Shown: positions 58,932 to 64,000 of the stretch, in pieces
Layout of the letters: the number at the start of each line of letters is the position of its first letter
Numbering within the stretch: position 1 is the stretch's first letter
The notes under the pieces: model-generated
Seen by the model: only the letters and a program-made list of their open reading frames with translations
Database searches by the model: none
Told to the model about the DNA's origin: nothing
Source of the DNA: Amycolatopsis deserti
GTDB taxonomy: Bacteria > Actinomycetota > Actinomycetes > Mycobacteriales > Pseudonocardiaceae
Length of the DNA: 64,000 bases
NCBI RefSeq assembly: GCF_014653945.1
Contig: NZ_BNAU01000006.1
Span: 248,001 to 312,000 of the forward strand
Direction of reading: 5' to 3'
Program-made: the position numbers and the translations under genes

Positions 58932-61144
58932 ACCCGGTCCAGCTGGCGTTCAAGGTGCTGCGGGCCGACCGCCGGACCCGGACCGCCACCCTGCTCACCG
59001 CGGTGGGGGTCGCGGTGGCCACGGGTCTGGTGCTCCTGCTGCTGAGCCTGCCCTTCGCCACGCAGGCGCGCGCCGAACGCGCGGTGTGGCAGGAGGCGTA
59101 CGGCTCGCGCGTCGACGGCGCGCCGACCCTGTCGATCTCGACCAGCACCGACTTCTTCGACGGCAGGCAGATCGACCGGGTCGACGTGGCCCAGCTCGCC
59201 GGCGGGGTGAGCCTGCCGGCCGGGGTGCCGAAGTTCCCGGCGCCCGGTGAGGTGCTGGTGTCGCCGGAGCTGTTCCAGGCGATGCACCGGCTCCCGGCGT
59301 CGCAGCTGGCCGACCGGTTCCCGGGCAAGGTGGTCGGCACCCTCACCGAGGACGCCCTGCGTTACCCGGACCAGCTCGTCGCGCTCGTCGGGCACACGCC
59401 GGAGACGATGCCGGTGTCCGCGAACCAGCGGAACGGGTTCGTCCCGCCTTCCGACGCGCAGGTGGACGGCCTGCTGACCCTGCTCGCCGGCGTCGGTGTC
59501 GTGGTGCTGCTGGTGCCGAGCCTCGTGCTGGTGGCCTCCTCGGCGCGGCTGATCGCGGCCCGGCGGGAGCGGCGGCTGGCCGCCCTGCGCCTGGCGGGGG
59601 CGACGCCGGGGCAGGTCGTGTCGATCACCGCGGCCGAGACCGGGATCGCGGCCGTCGCGGGTGCGTTGATCGGCTGGGCGATCAGCCCGTTGCTGTGGTC
59701 GCTGGCCCGGCTCGTGCCGTGGGACGGCGGCACGTGGCTGGCGGGCGACTTCCGCGTGCCGATCGGGCTGACCGTGTTCGTGCTGGTCGCGGTGCCGGCG
59801 CTGGTGCTGCTGGCCGCCGTGTTCGGGCTGCGGCGCGTGGTGAGCAACCCGGTCGGGGCGGTCGTGCAGCACACGCCGAAACCGCTGCGGTGGTGGCGGC
59901 TGCTCTCGTTGCCCGCGACCGCGCTGTTCTTCTTCGTCGCCATCGAGCAGGGCCACGACGTCAACCTGATCCTGCTCGGCCTCGGGCTGATGATCGCCTC
60001 GGCGATGCTGGTCGGGCCGTACGTCACGGCGGTGATCGGCGGGTTCTTCGTCAGCCGGTGGCGCAAGCCGTCCGCGCTGCTGGCCGGCCGCCGGCTGCGC
60101 AACGACCCACGCGGCGCCTACCGCGCCTCGGCCGGGGTCGTGCTCGCCGTGTTCACCGGATCGATGGCGCTGACCCTGATGCCCAGCTTCGACGCGATGA
60201 CCGGCGGCGGCGGGACCTTCCGCGACTCGGTGCTGTCGGTGGACGCCTCCGGTGAACGGTCCGTGGCGATCGCCGGCCAGGCCAACGCCACGCTCGAGCG
60301 GTACAACCTGCCCGCCCGCGTGGTGTCGATGCCGGAGGTGACGCTGAAGTCGGTGAACGGATCCAGCTACACGGGCGTGGTCGTCTCCTGCGCCGACGGG
60401 GTCAAGCTGTACCGCCTCTCGGCCACCTGCACCGGGCCGGGGATCTACAGCACCTACGAGCTGGAACTGGGCGGCTTCCAGGTGTCGGGCACCTACGACG
60501 CCCCTGGCGTGCCGTTCGCGCGGGGCACCACGGTCAAGCCGGTCATGCGGAACGACGGCGACGGGTGGGCGCCGGTGCTGATCGACCCGGCCGTGATGCC
60601 GGCCGGGATCGTGCCGGAGTACTCGAAGATCGCCGTCGACACCACCCCGGCCGACCGGGAGATGGTGCGGACCGCGCTGGTCGGCGCGGCCGGCGGGGAG
60701 GACGTGTACAGCCGGGAGCTGTACCTGGACGGACAGCGCGACCAGCTGGACGACCTGCGTCGCGTCACGGTCATCGGGGTGACCGTCGCGGCGATCCTGG
60801 CCGGGTGCAGCGCGGCGATCGCGACCGCCGGATCGGTGATGGACCGCCGCCGCACGTTCGGGGCGCTGATGGCGGCGGGCACGCCGACCCGGGTGCTCGC
60901 CAGGGCGCTGCGGATGGAGGCCGCGCTGCCCGCGCTGGTCGCCACGATCGGGTCCGGGGTGCTGGGAATGATCGCGGGGCTCGGGTTGTTCTCGATCATT
61001 CAGGAATCCCGGAACGCCTCGGCGGTGATCAGCCCCTGGCTGGCCGCGCCGGTGGTGCTCGGGTTCGCCGTGGCCGTGCTCGCCGCGTCGGTCTGCACGC
61101 CGGCCCTGAACCGGGTGCGCGCGGAACCGCTCGCCGACGAATGA
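58928..61144 (+). CDS. FtsX-like ABC transporter permease
   Basis: 738 residues. Helix 1 at residues ~17-40, a periplasmic domain, then three FtsX helices (residues ~180-310, including VLVASSARLIAARRERRLAALRLAGATPGQVVSITAAETG), a second long extracellular part (~390-600) and three final helices with the FtsX pattern RRRTFGALMAAGTPTRVLARALRMEAALPALVATIGSGV. The duplicated FtsX plan is typical of large actinobacterial MacB/BceB relatives. GTG 58928 overlaps the ATPase stop as GTGA. Probably a mechanotransmission-type exporter or resistance pump. Confidence 0.92.
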   Translation: MNPVQLAFKVLRADRRTRTATLLTAVGVAVATGLVLLLLSLPFATQARAERAVWQEAYGSRVDGAPTLSISTSTDFFDGRQIDRVDVAQLAGGVSLPAGVPKFPAPGEVLVSPELFQAMHRLPASQLADRFPGKVVGTLTEDALRYPDQLVALVGHTPETMPVSANQRNGFVPPSDAQVDGLLTLLAGVGVVVLLVPSLVLVASSARLIAARRERRLAALRLAGATPGQVVSITAAETGIAAVAGALIGWAISPLLWSLARLVPWDGGTWLAGDFRVPIGLTVFVLVAVPALVLLAAVFGLRRVVSNPVGAVVQHTPKPLRWWRLLSLPATALFFFVAIEQGHDVNLILLGLGLMIASAMLVGPYVTAVIGGFFVSRWRKPSALLAGRRLRNDPRGAYRASAGVVLAVFTGSMALTLMPSFDAMTGGGGTFRDSVLSVDASGERSVAIAGQANATLERYNLPARVVSMPEVTLKSVNGSSYTGVVVSCADGVKLYRLSATCTGPGIYSTYELELGGFQVSGTYDAPGVPFARGTTVKPVMRNDGDGWAPVLIDPAVMPAGIVPEYSKIAVDTTPADREMVRTALVGAAGGEDVYSRELYLDGQRDQLDDLRRVTVIGVTVAAILAGCSAAIATAGSVMDRRRTFGALMAAGTPTRVLARALRMEAALPALVATIGSGVLGMIAGLGLFSIIQESRNASAVISPWLAAPVVLGFAVAVLAASVCTPALNRVRAEPLADE

Positions 61145-61150
61145 GCGCCT

Positions 61151-61184
61151 CCGGCCGCCCCTTCGTCGGGGGAGGGGCGGCCGG
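61151..61184. terminator. Bidirectional stem-loop between permease and trmB
   Basis: CCGGCCGCCCC and GGGGCGGCCGG form an 11-bp stem with a 12-base loop in the 40-base gap between convergent genes. Confidence 0.75.
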
Positions 61185-61883
61185 TCAGCCCACGCGTTCG
61201 AAGATCAGGTCGCGGCTGATCCGGCCCTCCTGGTCGGCCCGCTGCTCGAACTTCGTCACCGGACGCCAGCCCGGCCGCGGCGCCCAGTCGTCGAACCGGT
61301 TGCGCAACGCGGGCTCGGCCGAGCACACCTCGAGCATTTGCTCGGCGTAGTGCTCCCAGTCGGTGGCCAGGTGCAGGATCCCGCCGGGCGCGAGCCGCGA
61401 CGCGACCAGCTTGACGAAGTCCGGCTGCACCAGGCGGCGCTTGTGGTGGCGCTTCTTCGGCCACGGGTCGGGGAAGAAGATCCGCACGCCGGACAGCGAA
61501 TCCGGCGCGATGTGCTCGGTCAGCGCGATCACCGCGTCACCGTGCAGCAGGCGCAGGTTCTCCAGGCCGAGGCGTTCGGCCCGCAGCATCAGCTGGCCGA
61601 GACCCGCCTCGTATACCTCGACGGCGACGTAGTTGACCTCCGGCTCGGCGGCCGCGAGCTGCGCGGTGGTCTCCCCCATGCCGGAGCCGATCTCCAGCAG
61701 CACCGGCGCCGGGCGGCCGAACCACTCGGCGAAGTCGATCGGACCGGGCGGCAGCTCGGCCACCTTGCGCCCCATGTCCGCCCACTGGCGTTCCCAGGCG
61801 CGCTGCTGGCCGACCGTCATCCGGCCGCCACGCTGCACGTAGCTGACGACACTCCGCAGGCGGGGTTGCTGCTCGCTCTCCAC
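61185..61883 (-). CDS. trmB: tRNA (guanine-N7-)-methyltransferase
   Basis: 232 residues; makes m7G46 in tRNA with S-adenosylmethionine. SAM-binding motif LLEIGSGMGETTAQLA, then VAVEVYEAGLGQLM, and the diagnostic VRIFFPDPWPKKRHHKRRLVQPDFV. C-terminal segment EHYAEQMLEVC and GRISRDLIFERVG are typical. GTG 61883 has TAATTT at exactly -12 to -7 and no ribosome binding site, so leaderless translation is expected. Confidence 0.95.
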   Translation of the reverse strand: MESEQQPRLRSVVSYVQRGGRMTVGQQRAWERQWADMGRKVAELPPGPIDFAEWFGRPAPVLLEIGSGMGETTAQLAAAEPEVNYVAVEVYEAGLGQLMLRAERLGLENLRLLHGDAVIALTEHIAPDSLSGVRIFFPDPWPKKRHHKRRLVQPDFVKLVASRLAPGGILHLATDWEHYAEQMLEVCSAEPALRNRFDDWAPRPGWRPVTKFEQRADQEGRISRDLIFERVG

Positions 61884-61889
61884 CCGCCC

Positions 61890-61895
61890 AAATTA
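61890..61895 (-). promoter_or_regulatory. -10 element for leaderless trmB
   Basis: TAATTT on the minus strand at -12 to -7 before GTG 61883. Confidence 0.5.
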
Positions 61896-61901
61896 GCTGG
61901 C

Positions 61902-62465
61902 CTAGCGGACCGCCTCGAACTCCCCCAAGCGGGAGCGCAGGCCGCCGACCCCGGCGACCGCGATCGGCGACGGCGTGGTGCCCGTGTGCGCCGGCAGCAC
62001 GTCGATCCACCCGTCGTGGCGGCTGGTGTTGAGGATCGTGGTCGGGATCTTGTGCCCGGAGCGGCCGTTCTCCGACGGCATGAACTCCCAGTACCCGGAC
62101 TCGCCGTCGGCGGCCCACGGCACGTACTCCCAGCCCGGGCGGCGGGACAGCAGCTGCGCGATCCGGTCCTCGATGCGGAAACCGGTCTCCCGCGAATCCA
62201 GCCTGCCCTCGGCGAGCGCCCGCAGCCACCACGGCGCCGGGATCATCTCGCCCCGGGCACTCACGGCGCGGAACAGCGCGAGCACTTCACCCTCGGCGGC
62301 GCGGTGGATCCACGCGCGCCGGATCTCGGCCGGTCTGGTCGCGGTGGCCGCGATCCGGGGCAGCTCCACCGCCTGCGACCACTCGAGCGCGTCGAGCGGT
62401 TCCAGAGCGGGCGGATACGCAGCGGTGCGCGGGGCGGCGATTTCGGCATCAATATCCACCGTCAA
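61902..62465 (-). CDS. Hypothetical protein
   Basis: 187 residues, soluble, no family recognised. A helical first half (residues ~25-85: LEWSQAVELPRIAAT, EIRRAWIHRAAEGEVLALFRAV) and a second half with a repeated aromatic pattern (RPGWEYVPWAADGESGYWEFMPSENGRSGHKIPTTILNTSRHDGWIDVLPAH). The TTG start at 62465 is six bases beyond GGAGG; GTG 62459 is an alternative. It ends 18 bases before trmB, but trmB has its own promoter box overlapping this spacer. Confidence 0.7.
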   Translation of the reverse strand: MTVDIDAEIAAPRTAAYPPALEPLDALEWSQAVELPRIAATATRPAEIRRAWIHRAAEGEVLALFRAVSARGEMIPAPWWLRALAEGRLDSRETGFRIEDRIAQLLSRRPGWEYVPWAADGESGYWEFMPSENGRSGHKIPTTILNTSRHDGWIDVLPAHTGTTPSPIAVAGVGGLRSRLGEFEAVR

Positions 62466-62647
62466 GGGTCACCTCCGTGGAGTCGCCTGACGTGGTATTT
62501 CCAGAATGCCTGGTCAGAGGCGGTGCGTCCGCTTCCTGTGAGGCCGACCACAGCAGCTTTACGCGGTATTAACCCAGCGGTGGTAACGGCATCATCCGAT
62601 TAATCGATTCGACCTTTCCGGCGGTCACCGGATGCGGTAACGGCGAA

Positions 62648-62684
62648 GGCCCGGGCCACCCCCCGAAACTCGGTGGCCCGGGCC
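62648..62684 (-). terminator. Distal terminator downstream of ABC-2 permease
   Basis: GGCCCGGGCCACC and GGTGGCCCGGGCC form a 13-bp stem with an 11-base loop. Confidence 0.75.
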
Positions 62685-62699
62685 GTTCTCTTTCCCCGT

Positions 62700-62719
62700 G
62701 CTCCGGTCCCCACCGGAGC
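62700..62719 (-). terminator. Proximal terminator after ABC-2 permease
   Basis: GCTCCGGT-CCCC-ACCGGAGC hairpin 25 bases beyond the permease stop; the second, longer stem lies just beyond it. The rest of the 62466-62743 gap shows no gene. Confidence 0.6.
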
Positions 62720-62743
62720 TTTCCCTGTGGTGGTCTGTCCGTC

Positions 62744-63517
62744 TCAGGCGTCGCGTCGTCGGGCGGTGCCGATCGCGATGGCGAGCAGCGCCACGGCGAC
62801 CGCCGCGAAGTAGGCCAGCGACCAGCCCTGCGACAGCACGGCGGTGGACATCGGCGCGCCCGCCTCGGCGTTGCGGCCCATGTTCGACAAGCCGTCGCCG
62901 GTGAGGAACTTGTTCGCCACGTTGAATGGCAGCCACTGGTAGATGTCGTCGCCGATGCCCGGGATCAGCCGGATCAGGTCCTCGACCGCGAGCGCGTAGA
63001 TCAGCAGCAGCGCGATGGCGCCGGCGCTGTGGCGGAGCAGGATGCCCACGGCCACCGCGATCACCGCGGCGAGCGCGTAGACCGCGCCGACCCCGGCCAC
63101 GTTGATCCAGTCCGCGCCGGTGTCCAGCGCGAGCGGGGCGTTCGGCTTGAGCACCAGCGCCAGCGCCCACGAGCCGAACGCGCTCAGCTCGCCGATGGCC
63201 AGGGCGACCAGCGCGACCACGGTGGTCTTCGCGAGCAGCGCGGCGGCGCGGTTGGGCACCGCCTGGAAGGTCGTGCGGATCGTGCCGAAGCGGTACTCGG
63301 TGGTGACCGCGAGCGCGGCCAGCACCATGATCACGGCCATGCCGAAGCTGTAGCCGAACTGGGTCGAGGCGACGGTGGCGGTGAACTCCCCGCCGTCGTC
63401 GGCGTTGCCGACGATCAGGGCGGAGAACCCGATCGTGGTGGCCAGCGCCACCAGGGCGCACCACCACGGCGATCGGGTGGTGAACAGTTTCATCCGTTCC
63501 ACGGCAAGCAAAGTCAT
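62744..63517 (-). CDS. ABC-2 family transporter permease
   Basis: 257 residues with six membrane helices: WWCALVALATTIGFSALIVG, a second pair around MAVIMVLAALAVTTEYRFGTIRTTFQAVPNR (the coupling loop), ALVALAIGELSAFGSWALAL, AVIAVAVGILL, and the last helix before TARRRDA. A large extracellular loop of ~45 residues lies between helices 5 and 6. It pairs with the ATP-binding gene upstream (16 bases apart) in an ABC-2 exporter; relatives include drug, lipid and bacteriocin exporters. Confidence 0.85.
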   Translation of the reverse strand: MTLLAVERMKLFTTRSPWWCALVALATTIGFSALIVGNADDGGEFTATVASTQFGYSFGMAVIMVLAALAVTTEYRFGTIRTTFQAVPNRAAALLAKTTVVALVALAIGELSAFGSWALALVLKPNAPLALDTGADWINVAGVGAVYALAAVIAVAVGILLRHSAGAIALLLIYALAVEDLIRLIPGIGDDIYQWLPFNVANKFLTGDGLSNMGRNAEAGAPMSTAVLSQGWSLAYFAAVAVALLAIAIGTARRRDA

Positions 63518-63533
63518 GATGTTCGCGTCTCCC

Positions 63534-64000
63534 CTAGTTCGCCGGCTCGAGAGCGTGCCGGGCCGCGGTCTCCAGACCGGTGTGGTACTCCACGGAATCG
63601 CCCGTGATCTGCATGAACGCCTGCTCCAGCGAACCCGTCTGCGGGCTCAGCTCGTGCAGCACGATGCCGTTGCCGGCGGCCAGCTCGCCGATCTTCTCGC
63701 TGTCCAACCCGGACACCAGGATGCCGTCGTCGGTGTCGGTGGCGCTGTCGGCGGGCAGCAGCGAACGCAGCTTGTCCAGCTGCGGGCTGCGCACCTTGAC
63801 GGTGTTCTCGCTGGCCCGGGCCACGAACTCCTTGGTGGTGCTCTGCGAGATCAGCTTGCCCTTGCCGATGACCACCAGGTTGGAGGCGGTCAGCGCCATC
63901 TCCGACAGCAGGTGGCTGGAGACGAAGACGGTGCGGCCCTCGTCGGCCAGGCGGTGCATGAACTTGCGGATCCAGAGGATGCCTTCCGGGTCGAGGCCGT
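63534..64000 (-). CDS. ABC transporter ATP-binding protein, C-terminal part (5' end outside window)
   Basis: About 155 residues of the C-terminal part are visible; the gene continues past the right edge. Just after Walker B comes NGLDPEGILWIRKFMHRLADEGRTVFVSSHLLSEM, giving the D loop and the switch His in SSHLLSE, followed by VVIGKGKLISQ. The remaining C-terminal domain (LEQAFMQITGDSVEYHTG) is typical of ABC-2-type drug exporters. It energises the permease downstream. Confidence 0.85.
   Translation of the reverse strand, partial: GLDPEGILWIRKFMHRLADEGRTVFVSSHLLSEMALTASNLVVIGKGKLISQSTTKEFVARASENTVKVRSPQLDKLRSLLPADSATDTDDGILVSGLDSEKIGELAAGNGIVLHELSPQTGSLEQAFMQITGDSVEYHTGLETAARHALEPAN

Overview
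High-GC actinobacterial chromosome, most likely a Pseudonocardiaceae genome of the Amycolatopsis type. The grounds are GC-rich third codon positions, frequent GTG and TTG starts, many TANNNT -10 elements placed for leaderless mRNAs, an EspG/PPE-like ESX cassette, DUF3558 lipoproteins, and a housekeeping block (leuS, dnaB, rplI-rpsR-ssb-rpsF, GT87, bifunctional PBP, DUF5318, padR, ino1). That block is the same gene set that lies near oriC in Mycobacterium, but in a different order. No rRNA, tRNA, CRISPR array, phage or insertion sequence was recognised.

1-10.7 kb: the 3' end of a phytase-like secreted protein, leuS, a TetR regulator, a PfkB sugar kinase, and PTS enzyme I with a DasR-type operator over its start codon. 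A minus-strand operon follows (AI-2E family transporter, histidine kinase, response regulator) with a DUF1707 protein behind it. 10.9-16.9 kb: a plus-strand run of five exported proteins. Two are paralogous anchored or signal-bearing proteins, two are small proteins built from one ~45-residue module, and the last is a 972-residue protein made of about 14 chaplin-like repeats. This run is the best candidate for an undescribed surface-coat system. 17-22.2 kb: DODA-type dioxygenase, UvrA-like ABC protein with a divergent WYL regulator, and an alpha/beta hydrolase. 22.2-31.7 kb, minus strand: dnaB preceded by a DnaA-box cluster, a four-gene ESX cassette, the rpsF-ssb-rpsR-rplI operon, and three exported proteins sharing a C-terminal LP-helix-Arg anchor.

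31.8-39.7 kb: AP endonuclease nfo followed by decayed copies of its own 3' end, GT87 mannosyltransferase-like protein, bifunctional PBP, DUF5318, padR and ino1. 39.8-50 kb: accessory genes, chiefly regulator/transporter pairs (ArsR-MFS, MarR-MFS, each with visible operators), a PhoX-type phosphatase, a kinase-fold protein and a short-chain dehydrogenase. 50.1-52.1 kb: a small type VII secretion substrate operon. 52.2-55.7 kb: amidohydrolase, XRE regulator, short-chain dehydrogenase and a DUF3558-like lipoprotein. 55.7-61.1 kb: a two-component system divergent from a MacB/FtsX-type ABC exporter that it probably controls. 61.2-64 kb: trmB, an unknown protein, and an ABC-2 exporter cut by the right edge.
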